Below, one piece after another: positions 39,341-47,774 of a DNA stretch of 64,000 nt (positions are counted from its first letter, which is position 1; every line of letters starts with the position of its first letter). Source of the stretch: Gammaproteobacteria bacterium (GTDB taxonomy: Bacteria > Pseudomonadota > Gammaproteobacteria > Eutrophobiales > Eutrophobiaceae). The notes under the pieces are model-generated. The model did not search any database and had not been told where the DNA came from. It worked only from the letters and a program-made list of their open reading frames with translations. A program made the translations under genes and the position numbers. The stretch covers positions 1 to 64,000 of the forward strand of contig JAPPLI010000208.1 of assembly GCA_028819495.1 (NCBI GenBank), written 5' to 3'.

Positions 39341-40250
39341 TGCAACCACCCTTTTGCAGGAGTACCCGGCGCCTTGCCGGACGCCGGTTGCCTGCTTGTC
39401 CACCGCCGCCTGAGCGAAACCAGCGCGACGGTAAATGGCCATGACTGCCTTTTTCAGAGTGTGGCATTTCACTCGTTACACGGGCCTAATCGGCAATTTG
39501 CCTGCCGTGAGCCTTGCGGGCTCCAAATGGGGATGACCCAACCGTGCAGCGCATTGCCAAGGTCTTTTGGTTTGCGACCGCCGGACCGCCGAATTACCCG
39601 AAGGTGTCGGCCTTAAGCCACTTTCAGCCCGTATCGAGGCACGTCTTTGCATTTAATAAAATGCTGTGGGAATCGAACCCACGACATACTGCTTATCAGG
39701 CAGTTGTTCTAACCATCTGAACTAAGCATAGTACCCCACTACGGCGTGCGCGCCTCGGTCGCCTCGTCGTCTTTTGGACTACGAAATACGACACGCCGAA
39801 TGTCTTTCACCTACCAGTTACTCAACCGATAACCAGGACGCCGGCTATACACCGGAACCCCGCTCCTCTGCACAGTCGCACTTGCTTGTAAGGCTCGCAC
39901 TATACTGCACTATCCGTTATCTCTCACGATTGACGATGCCGGTTACGCGGGTTGCACCACCACATGTTCTTTCAAATGACCTGCATTCCCGGTCCGAAGA
40001 CCGGTGCGTAAGTCAAGCTACTTCCGCGCATCGCTTGGTCGCTACTCCCGACAGTTTCCCATCAAGAGCAAAGAGACCGGACTTGCCTGGACTGACCGGT
40101 TCCGAAGAACCGGCGGGATGCCATGGGTTACACCCCTTTCCCACCGTTACCGACGGTTAGCAGGGCCAAGCCCCTGATCGCGCCTCGATCCAGGATCGAT
40201 AGCAACGAATTCATTTGCCCCGCTCATAACGCTGCAGGGCAACACCGGGA
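39312..40250 (-). ncRNA. Candidate large structured non-coding RNA (GOLLD/ROOL-like class, unverified)
   Basis: About 0.94 kb without a convincing ORF; several UUCG-capped hairpins on the minus strand (40096-40113, 39989-40004, 39588-39612), GAGCC-cgcaa-GGCTC (39509-39523), embedded tRNA-like domain, terminator-like hairpins at both ends. Confidence 0.5.
39657..39731 (-). tRNA. tRNA-Ile(GAU)-like, imperfect acceptor stem
   Basis: D arm GTTC/GAAC, anticodon arm ACTGC-CTGATAA-GCAGT, T arm GTGGG-TTCGATT-CCCAC; acceptor CTATGCT/AGCATTT pairs at 5 of 7 positions; no encoded CCA. Confidence 0.65.
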
Positions 40251-40252
40251 CG

Positions 40253-40292
40253 AAAAAAAGCCCCGGTTGATGAACCAACCAGGGCTTCTTTT
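40253..40292. terminator. bidirectional intrinsic terminator
   Basis: AAAAAAAGCCCCGGTTGATGAACCAACCAGGGCTTCTTTT; 7-nt T-tract on the minus strand. Confidence 0.8.
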
Positions 40293-40349
40293 GAAGTTTG
40301 CCCGGAAGGTTCACTTATTCAGCCTTCCGGGATTGTTATCCGGGAAGAC

Positions 40350-40502
40350 TTAATGCATGGGTTCACCGTTATTGATGATTCCATACCAATCCAAATTATC
40401 GGACACCCGGTTCTGAAACAGGCCGTATCGAACCGCACTGCCCGGCCGCCTTATATCAAGGACGGCGCCGGCTGCGGCGCATTGTGTCAATATAACTTGC
40501 AT
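40350..40502 (-). CDS. small ORF, 50 aa, unknown (low support)
   Basis: MQVILTQCAAAGAVLDIRRPGSAVRYGLFQNRVSDNLDWYGIINNGEPMH*; stop lies just upstream of the 40253-40292 terminator; below the track length cutoff. Confidence 0.3.
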   Translation of the reverse strand: MQVILTQCAAAGAVLDIRRPGSAVRYGLFQNRVSDNLDWYGIINNGEPMH

Positions 40503-40567
40503 AAGGCGGCGCACTAGACACTACAAAATATCGTTGTCAACAGTTTTTTTCCAGCTAACAGAAATTT

Positions 40568-40831
40568 TTACAAATCCAGCACCAGCAGATCGCTTTTGGA
40601 ACGCGAACAGCACAGGGTCATCTGGTCGTTGGCCGCTTTCTCCTCGTCGGTTTGAAACACGTCGTTGTGTTCGGGATCTCCTTCCAGCACGCCGGTCAGG
40701 CAGGTGCCGCAGATGCCCTGCTCGCAGGACACGGGGATGATAATCCCATGCTCACCCAGGGCATCGACGATCCTGACGCCGTCCTCAACGGTGATCATCT
40801 CACCGCTGCTTGCTATCTTTACCTTGAACAT
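40568..40831 (-). CDS. stand-alone 2Fe-2S ferredoxin (VanB C-terminal-domain type), copy 1
   Basis: [53 protein letters not shown]. Confidence 0.92.
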   Translation of the reverse strand: MFKVKIASSGEMITVEDGVRIVDALGEHGIIIPVSCEQGICGTCLTGVLEGDPEHNDVFQTDEEKAANDQMTLCCSRSKSDLLVLDL

Positions 40832-40870
40832 TCAGGCTGTTTCCTCCCGCTCATAATAATGATCTCCGCG

Positions 40871-41542
40871 TTACGCAGTCAATTCTTTTCTGATGGCATC
40901 AAGGGCTTGGTCCAGGTGTTCATTGATGACTGCAACCAAGGTTGTCTCGTCGTTTTTCCTCAATGCTTGGATAATTCTCGTATGGATTTGAATAACCAGT
41001 TCGCGTACCGGTTTCTTTTTCAGGGTAAGCATGCCGATAAAATAGATATAGTCCATAAAACTATTAATTATTTTTGCCAGGTTCTCATTGCCGCATAAAT
41101 TAAACAGTGTCGTACGGAATTCCATGTTGAGTTGGAAAAATCCGGATGAGTCTTTTATATCCAGCGCCTCCCCTTCCTTGTTGACGATTGCTTCAAGTCT
41201 GTCGATATCAGTTTCAGTGCAATTACCGATGACCTTTTTTGCGGCCAGGGGTTCTAAAACCCATCGTATTTCGAATATCTCCTCGATTTGCTTGAGGGAG
41301 GGGAGAGTAAAAACATACGAGCCCCCACGCTCTTGTCTTAATATCCCCTGACTCCTGAACAGGTTCAACGCTTCCCTGACCGGCGTACGGGAAACGCCCA
41401 GGGCGTCTGCTATCTCGTATTCCGTAATTTTCTGGTTGGGTTTGAAAACGCCCTGGAACAAGGCTTTTCTGAGTGATGCATAAGCCTCGTCACGCAACGA
41501 TTGTTTTTGAGGGATCTTCTTGAGAGACATAATCCTGATCAA
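40871..41542 (-). CDS. GntR family transcriptional regulator (FCD)
   Basis: ITEYEIADALGVSRTPVREALNLFRSQGILRQERGGSYVF, FCD C-terminal region. Confidence 0.93.
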   Translation of the reverse strand: MIRIMSLKKIPQKQSLRDEAYASLRKALFQGVFKPNQKITEYEIADALGVSRTPVREALNLFRSQGILRQERGGSYVFTLPSLKQIEEIFEIRWVLEPLAAKKVIGNCTETDIDRLEAIVNKEGEALDIKDSSGFFQLNMEFRTTLFNLCGNENLAKIINSFMDYIYFIGMLTLKKKPVRELVIQIHTRIIQALRKNDETTLVAVINEHLDQALDAIRKELTA

Positions 41543-41561
41543 ACCTCGTATTCAAAAAATT

Positions 41562-41587
41562 ATGGTATACTGTATACTACATACCAT
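41562..41587. promoter_or_regulatory. candidate operator (inverted repeat ATGGTAT...ATACCAT)
   Basis: ATGGTATACTGTATACTACATACCAT between the divergent gntR and TonB receptor genes; GTATAC cores resemble FCD-GntR sites. Confidence 0.5.
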
Positions 41588-41631
41588 GCTAGAATTTTTC
41601 AGTGTCTTCAAACAACATCGGGTAGTGCACT

Positions 41632-44040
41632 ATGATAAATCATGAAACCAAAAATATATCAGGAAAAGCCTTGTCTGGTATCTGCCAGTTTGTATTGTTT
41701 GCCTGCCTGCTTGGCAGCGCCACGACCGAAGTCCTGGCACAGGCCGGCGCGCTGGAGGAAATTGTCGTGACTGCGCGCAAACGGGAGGAGAGCTTGCAGG
41801 ATACGCCCCTTTCGGTGGCGGCATTTACCGCCGCTGACCTGGAAGAGCGCGGCGCTGTGGACTTTTCCGACCTGGGTGAGTTTACCCCCAACGTCACCTT
41901 CGATTTTACCGCTCCCATCGCCGCCGGCAATTCGGCGGCCATCGTCATGATCCGCGGCGTCGGCAGCGCCGACTGGGCCTTGCCGGTAGACCCGGGCGTC
42001 GGCATTTACCTGGATGGCGTGTACATCGCCCGTACCATCGGGCAGGTGATGGACACGGTGGACGTGGAACGCATCGAGGTGTTGCGCGGCCCCCAGGGCA
42101 CCTTGTTCGGGCGCAATACCATTGGCGGCGCCATCTCTGTGGTGACCAAGAAGCCGACCACCGACCGGGTCTTCGGCCGGGCCGAGGTCACCACCGGCAG
42201 TTATGACCGTATCGACGTCAACGGTTATCTTAACGTGCCCCTGGGTGAGACCCTGGCGGGCAGTCTCTCGGTCTCCAGCAGGAACCGCGACGGTTACGTG
42301 AAAAACCTGGGCGATGGGCCGGACCTCGGTGATAACGAAGATGTATCCGGGCGGGTGGCGTTTCGCTGGACGCCGGCCGACACCATGACGCTGGATGTGA
42401 CAGCGGATTATTCCGTTACCGATGAGAACCCGGCGCCCAACGTCCTCATCGACGTGGCAGAAGACGGGTTTTTCCCCAAACTGAACAACCTGGTGTCAGG
42501 CGATCCGGCGTGCGGCGGCTTTGTGGTGAGCACCGACCCGGCCCGGTTCGGGAATGACAAGTGTTACAACGACCAATGGGTGAGCGGCCCGCACAAGACC
42601 TGGAGCAGCCACCTCAGCGCCACACCGGAGTTGCAGAACAACGACCGCTACGGCGTGGCCGTGCGGCCCGACTCCGAGCTGACGGTCTGGGGTATCGGCG
42701 GTACCCTGGAATGGGATATTACCGATAACCTCACCGTGAAGTCCATCACCGCACATCGCCGGGTGGAAGACGGTTTCTGGTCGCGGGACACCAGTCATTC
42801 AAAACTGCCGGTGCACGTGATTGTGCGTACCGCCAATGACTATGAGCAAAAACAGACCACCCAGGAATTGCAGTTACTGGGCACGGCCTTTGATGACCGT
42901 CTGGAATGGCTTATCGGGGGGTATTACCTGAAAGAAACCGGTAAACACCTGGACGTGGTGGAATTACCCTTCAATACCGTCTTTGACAGCGGCGGCACCA
43001 TTGACAATGAGAGCAAGGCCGTGTTTGCCCAGGGCACGTTTGACGTGACGAGCCAGATCTCGCTGACCGCGGGCGTGCGCTATACGGATGAGGAGAAAGA
43101 ATTTGTCGCCGACTCCCACGTCGGCCAGGACGCGGGAATCCCGTTCCCGCTGTCGATATCGCCGGCCTCGCCGTTCGACTGCCGGGGGGTGCCGTTGACG
43201 CCAGCCAATACTGAGGGGTCCTGTGTGTTGCCGACAGACCCGGCCTATTCCAACGCCAGCGAGGTGCAACCCTATGTCAACCTGTCGTTTCGCTGGACCG
43301 ACGATTTGATGACCTATGCGTCCTACTCTGAAGGCTTCAAGGCCGGCGCCTTTACCCAGCGGGTGTTTCCGGCCAAGCGTGAAGCCCCGGTGGCCGGGCC
43401 CGAGTTCGTGAAGGTCTATGAGGGCGGCTTCAAGTCCACCTTGATGGACAACCGGGTGCGGTTTAACGGCGCGGTCTTTTTTACCGATTACACGGACATG
43501 CAGGTTACCTCCGATGAGAGCGACAGCGCCGGCACCATCGGCTTGTCCACGGTCAATGCGGCCGAGGCGGAGATTCTCGGGTTTGAGCTGGAAATGACCG
43601 CCGCCCCCACACCCGCAGCGCTGTTGCAGGTCGGGGTGGGCTACCTAGATGCGGAGTATGTCAAACTCGATGAGGGCGTGCAATTCGATATCGATGACGA
43701 CCTGATTAACGCACCGGAATGGAACATCAACGTTGCCGCCCAGTATGAATACAGCCTGGGCACTATGGGCTCGTTAACGCCGCGCCTCGACCTGTCCCAC
43801 ACCAGCAAGGTCGCCAATGACGACAGAAATACCCCGTTACTGATGCAACCGGCCTATACCCTGGTGAACCTGTCACTGACCTGGCGCGATGTCAACGACG
43901 TCTGGTCACTGACTGCGGCGGGACGCAACGTCGCTGATGAGACGTATATCATCACCGGCTTTGCCAATAACAATGGCGTTGAGGGCGTGTACGGCATGCC
44001 TGCCACCTGGTCCCTGAGCCTGCGCCGCAACTTCAATTAA
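41632..44040 (+). CDS. TonB-dependent receptor
   Basis: 802 aa; EEIVVTARKREESLQDTPLSVAAFTAADLEERG, VLRGPQGTLFGRNTIGGAISVVTKKP, C-terminal SLRRNFN. Confidence 0.96.
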   Translation: MINHETKNISGKALSGICQFVLFACLLGSATTEVLAQAGALEEIVVTARKREESLQDTPLSVAAFTAADLEERGAVDFSDLGEFTPNVTFDFTAPIAAGNSAAIVMIRGVGSADWALPVDPGVGIYLDGVYIARTIGQVMDTVDVERIEVLRGPQGTLFGRNTIGGAISVVTKKPTTDRVFGRAEVTTGSYDRIDVNGYLNVPLGETLAGSLSVSSRNRDGYVKNLGDGPDLGDNEDVSGRVAFRWTPADTMTLDVTADYSVTDENPAPNVLIDVAEDGFFPKLNNLVSGDPACGGFVVSTDPARFGNDKCYNDQWVSGPHKTWSSHLSATPELQNNDRYGVAVRPDSELTVWGIGGTLEWDITDNLTVKSITAHRRVEDGFWSRDTSHSKLPVHVIVRTANDYEQKQTTQELQLLGTAFDDRLEWLIGGYYLKETGKHLDVVELPFNTVFDSGGTIDNESKAVFAQGTFDVTSQISLTAGVRYTDEEKEFVADSHVGQDAGIPFPLSISPASPFDCRGVPLTPANTEGSCVLPTDPAYSNASEVQPYVNLSFRWTDDLMTYASYSEGFKAGAFTQRVFPAKREAPVAGPEFVKVYEGGFKSTLMDNRVRFNGAVFFTDYTDMQVTSDESDSAGTIGLSTVNAAEAEILGFELEMTAAPTPAALLQVGVGYLDAEYVKLDEGVQFDIDDDLINAPEWNINVAAQYEYSLGTMGSLTPRLDLSHTSKVANDDRNTPLLMQPAYTLVNLSLTWRDVNDVWSLTAAGRNVADETYIITGFANNNGVEGVYGMPATWSLSLRRNFN

Positions 44041-44045
44041 CCGAA

Positions 44046-45503
44046 ATGGCTTTCAAGGCCGCGCTGAATAGTCTTTACCGAAGGCAATTCTTGCGTAGTT
44101 TCGCCGGATTCCTCGGGGCGCTGCTTACTTTTCCCCGGCCCCGCGGGACCCGCGCGCAGTCGCTTACAGGGAAGTTGATCCGCCGCTCTGATCCTGAGTA
44201 TGACGCAAAGAGGAAGGGGCTGGTATGGCAGCTGGCCAAACCGGCGCGACGGCCTGGCTTAATCGTACAGCCGGGTAACGTCAACGAAGTGGTTGCCGCT
44301 GTTGACCATGCGCGCGCGCAGGGCTTGAAGGTGATTGCAAAGAGCGGCGGCCACAGCATTCCGGCTTCATTCCTGCGTGACGACGGGATGCTGATTGATA
44401 TGCTTGGAATGCAGGACGTGGCGGTGGACCCGGATAACTTCACGGCTACGGCGGGACCGGGAACCTGGGGGCCGACCCTGCTGCATGCGCTGGAACCGCA
44501 CGACATGGGATTTCCCGTGGCCAGGGGCGGCAGTGTCGCCATCGGCGGGTTCCTGTTGGGCGGCGGCCTCGGCTTCAATCCCAATACCTGGGGCATTGCC
44601 TGTTTTTCCGTTATCGGCGCCGACGTGGTCACAGCCGATGGGAACCTGCTTACGGTTAATGCGCAGCAATACCCGGATATTTTCTGGGCGGTGCGGGGTG
44701 CAGGTCCTGGATTTTTCGGCGTGGTAACAAAATACCACCTTCGTGCCTATCCGTTGCCCGGTGCGATTACCACGTCGCAGTATATCCACCCTCTGGATAA
44801 CCATGCCGGAGTAGCCGCCGCACTGGAACAGCTCGTGCCGAACAGCGACCACCGGCTTGAACTGATACTGCTGCTGACGGGCAATCCGGATGAGCAAGCG
44901 GTTGCGGCCGGCGCGCCCGAACAGGTTTGCATAGTGAACGCGGTCGCCTACGGCACGGACGCGGAGGATGCGCGGGCATTGCTGGAACCCGTTGCAAACA
45001 GCAGCCTGGGCCATAACCCGCTGCAAAAAACAGAGTACGAGCCAAGCAATCTCAAGATACTGACGGGTGAAACAGGGGAATCCTTCCCGCACGGACGCAT
45101 GGCCACTGAAGGCGTCTGGAGCAATTCCATCGCCCCGGTCATTGCCGTACTCAGTGAACGCATGCGGCAAGCGGTGACGCCTGTCACCACCGTCAGCATT
45201 CGTTTCATGGGCAATACCCGGCTGCCCGAGGATGCGGCCTTTTCACTGATCGGCAGCACGAATATCCTCTCAGTACTGACCTGGCAGGATGCAAAAGACG
45301 ATAACCGGGTGGCGGGGTGGTTACGCGACACCATGTCGGTACTGGAGCCATTCTCCCTGGGGCATTACATCAACAACGAAGACGTTGTCAGTTATCCGGA
45401 GAGAAACCAGGGATCATTCACGCCCGATAGCTGGACCAGACTCCGGGCCTTGCGCAAGCAGTACGATCCGGACAGTCTGTTCCATGACTATTTTGGCGTT
45501 TGA
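44046..45503 (+). CDS. FAD-binding oxidoreductase (PCMH/BBE type), Tat-exported
   Basis: YRRQFLRSFAGFLGALL Tat-like signal; VIAKSGGHSIPASFL, GGFLLGGGLGFNPNTWG, C-terminal LRALRKQYDPDSLFHDYFGV. Confidence 0.88.
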   Translation: MAFKAALNSLYRRQFLRSFAGFLGALLTFPRPRGTRAQSLTGKLIRRSDPEYDAKRKGLVWQLAKPARRPGLIVQPGNVNEVVAAVDHARAQGLKVIAKSGGHSIPASFLRDDGMLIDMLGMQDVAVDPDNFTATAGPGTWGPTLLHALEPHDMGFPVARGGSVAIGGFLLGGGLGFNPNTWGIACFSVIGADVVTADGNLLTVNAQQYPDIFWAVRGAGPGFFGVVTKYHLRAYPLPGAITTSQYIHPLDNHAGVAAALEQLVPNSDHRLELILLLTGNPDEQAVAAGAPEQVCIVNAVAYGTDAEDARALLEPVANSSLGHNPLQKTEYEPSNLKILTGETGESFPHGRMATEGVWSNSIAPVIAVLSERMRQAVTPVTTVSIRFMGNTRLPEDAAFSLIGSTNILSVLTWQDAKDDNRVAGWLRDTMSVLEPFSLGHYINNEDVVSYPERNQGSFTPDSWTRLRALRKQYDPDSLFHDYFGV

Positions 45504-45551
45504 TTTGCGCTTCCGGGATTGCCTCCTTTTCCGGTCCTGACTGCCCCGGTT

Positions 45552-46388
45552 TCAGGACGCGCGGCCGGCCAACGTTTCCACCAGCGCGCCTGCTATAACC
45601 TTCTGGCCTTCCAGCGATGGATGCAGGCCGTCTTCCAATAATAATTCAGGACTGGGCGGCAATCCGAATGTCGAATTCACGTCAACGACTTGATCCGGCA
45701 ATTGTTTTATCAACTGCGCGACGGCGTCCACGTCGGTGTTTGTCCAGCAGGTCTGCATGGCGTTGAACAGCCAGAATTCCGAAACCTTTTGCTCGATCAG
45801 CGTAGGCGGCGTCATCCAGACAAGCTCGGCCTTTGTTTGCGCAATCGCGAAACGCCTTAACTCATCCAGGTTTTTGCCCGTCTCATCCAGGCTCACCAGG
45901 GTTTTCTCCGGCGCGCTACCGTGTCTTCTGGCGTCATTCAAGCCAATCATGAACAGGATCCAGTCAGGCTCTGACGACGTTAGTTCAGAGAAGCGGCTGA
46001 TGACGTGAGTAGTTGAATCGCCCGATACACCGGCATTGATTATCTGCATCTGGTTGCCAGGTCGCCGGATATTGAGCAGGTGGCGCAGTATTTCCAGCCA
46101 GGATTGATCATCATCGGTGACGCTATCACCCACTGCCAGGATGGTGGAGTCAGAGGCAAAGGGCAGACGGTCGACCAGATCGGCAAAATCCGGCTCGGCA
46201 AGCATTGCCTCGGCAGCAACACGAGCGTTTTCCTTAAAACCGTCCCTGATCTGTTGGTATCGAACCGCATCAAGGCCGAATATCGGCGCTATGTTCTGGT
46301 CGCTTGCACCGGGAAAATTGCCAAACAGTTTTTCCAGGTGGATGAATTGCAGGAAAAAACTGATTTGTTCAGGCGTCATCTGGCTCAT
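45552..46388 (-). CDS. SGNH/GDSL-family hydrolase
   Basis: TILAVGDSVTDD, NAGVSGDSTTHVISRF, ILFMIGLNDARRHG, DGLHPSLEGQKVIA. Confidence 0.88.
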   Translation of the reverse strand: MSQMTPEQISFFLQFIHLEKLFGNFPGASDQNIAPIFGLDAVRYQQIRDGFKENARVAAEAMLAEPDFADLVDRLPFASDSTILAVGDSVTDDDQSWLEILRHLLNIRRPGNQMQIINAGVSGDSTTHVISRFSELTSSEPDWILFMIGLNDARRHGSAPEKTLVSLDETGKNLDELRRFAIAQTKAELVWMTPPTLIEQKVSEFWLFNAMQTCWTNTDVDAVAQLIKQLPDQVVDVNSTFGLPPSPELLLEDGLHPSLEGQKVIAGALVETLAGRAS

Positions 46389-46605
46389 GATTGAGTGGGC
46401 AGGATTGTGAGTTACGGAAAGTCAAGCGCAGGGGCACATACCCTTTTGTATAAGAAAACATTTTTCTGTCAATGAGCTATGGTAGCATATTTATTCTTCT
46501 CACGTCTCCGTCATGACGGGAGCCTAACTGAGCGAGTTAGCATATTGTCAGACTAGAATATTTCAGCGATGAATACAGGACTGAAGCTAGCCATGGGCCT
46601 GTAAG

Positions 46606-47721
46606 ATGAAATACATGCTCTTGTTTTTGACAAACATCTGCCTGTTCTTGGGTTTGTTAATGACCTCGCCTTTATACTCGGATACTTCGCGTTATAACAT
46701 TGATCAGCGCGTCCGGTGCATGCTTGGTAACTTGAATTGTGTTTCTGAGACCGGCGAAGAGAACCGACATAACGATAAGTATGCACACAAGACAGAGAAA
46801 CATGATGCTGCGGATACCGTAACTGATGATAAGAGCGCGATTCAGGTGAAGTCTAAGCAGTCCATGCAAAGAATACCTCCAGCGGAACAGCCAGTCATGG
46901 CTGGGGATGAACCACGAACAGTGCCTGATTTTCCTGACGATGATAGCTTTGTACAGGATGAAAACCAGGGTCGGAAACAGGTTCAAAAAGTTGAGTCGAG
47001 CGATGAAAGTAATCGAAATAAAGAGTTCGGCGAAGGAGGAATTTTTTTCTACCTGTTATTTTTGTTAGCCGCTTACACGGTGTGGAAGTATTTCAACAGT
47101 ATTAAGCATCCTGGTTATGTTGCTTCTGACGTTGATGAAACCACTGTGAGGGGAGAGGAAGGTGAGCGCTGGGTGAGGGAATATGCTGAGCGTGAATTGT
47201 CAGCTACAGAGTACAGGCAGTTTCATAATAGTATTTTACAGACGCCTTACGGAACGACACAGATTGATCACCTTTTTGTATCGGTTTACGGCGTTTTTGT
47301 CGTCGAAACCAAGAATTGGGATGGCTGGATATTCGGCAACAAGGAGGATTCGCAATGGACACAGATGTTTTACAATCGCAAAAAATACAGGGTTCAGAAT
47401 CCATTGAAACAGAATGAAGCCCACGTCCGGGCAGTTAGACAGGAACTGGAGAGACTTGAGATACGGGGGAGGATTGTCCATTCCGTAATTGCGTTCGTTG
47501 GCGATGCTGAGCTCAAGACCCCCATGCCGGCTAATGTTACTGTTGGTTTAGGATTTATTCACTATATCAAGTCGTTCAGGACAACGATTATTACCCACGA
47601 GGATGTTTTGCGTATCTGTCTCAGATTGAATTCTGTGATACTGGATGACACATCTGATAATCGCAGGAAGCACAAATATTATGCGGATTATGTTAAGGGC
47701 AAAAAAGCAGCGTTTAGATAA
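46606..47721 (+). CDS. membrane-anchored NERD (nuclease-related) domain protein
   Basis: GERWVREYAERELSATEYRQFHNSIL...GTTQIDHLFVSVYGVFVVETKNWDGWIFGNKEDSQWTQ; N-terminal and central TM segments. Confidence 0.88.
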   Translation: MKYMLLFLTNICLFLGLLMTSPLYSDTSRYNIDQRVRCMLGNLNCVSETGEENRHNDKYAHKTEKHDAADTVTDDKSAIQVKSKQSMQRIPPAEQPVMAGDEPRTVPDFPDDDSFVQDENQGRKQVQKVESSDESNRNKEFGEGGIFFYLLFLLAAYTVWKYFNSIKHPGYVASDVDETTVRGEEGERWVREYAERELSATEYRQFHNSILQTPYGTTQIDHLFVSVYGVFVVETKNWDGWIFGNKEDSQWTQMFYNRKKYRVQNPLKQNEAHVRAVRQELERLEIRGRIVHSVIAFVGDAELKTPMPANVTVGLGFIHYIKSFRTTIITHEDVLRICLRLNSVILDDTSDNRRKHKYYADYVKGKKAAFR

Positions 47722-47774
47722 TTCATTCAGATGGTTATAACAAGAGCAGATTTCTGCGTTCGCCATTTTATCAA

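Noticed and set aside
39774-40160. 128-aa ORF in the structured region
   Set aside because: Low-complexity non-protein-like translation overlapping the hairpins; no family resemblance.
39312-40250. RNase P RNA, tmRNA, group I/II intron or rRNA fragment
   Set aside because: None of the signature cores I can recognise (RNase P GAGGAAAGTCCGGGC, tmRNA tag ending in LAA, group II domain V, contiguous rRNA motifs) is present, and the tRNA-like sequence is uninterrupted; a covariance search is still needed.
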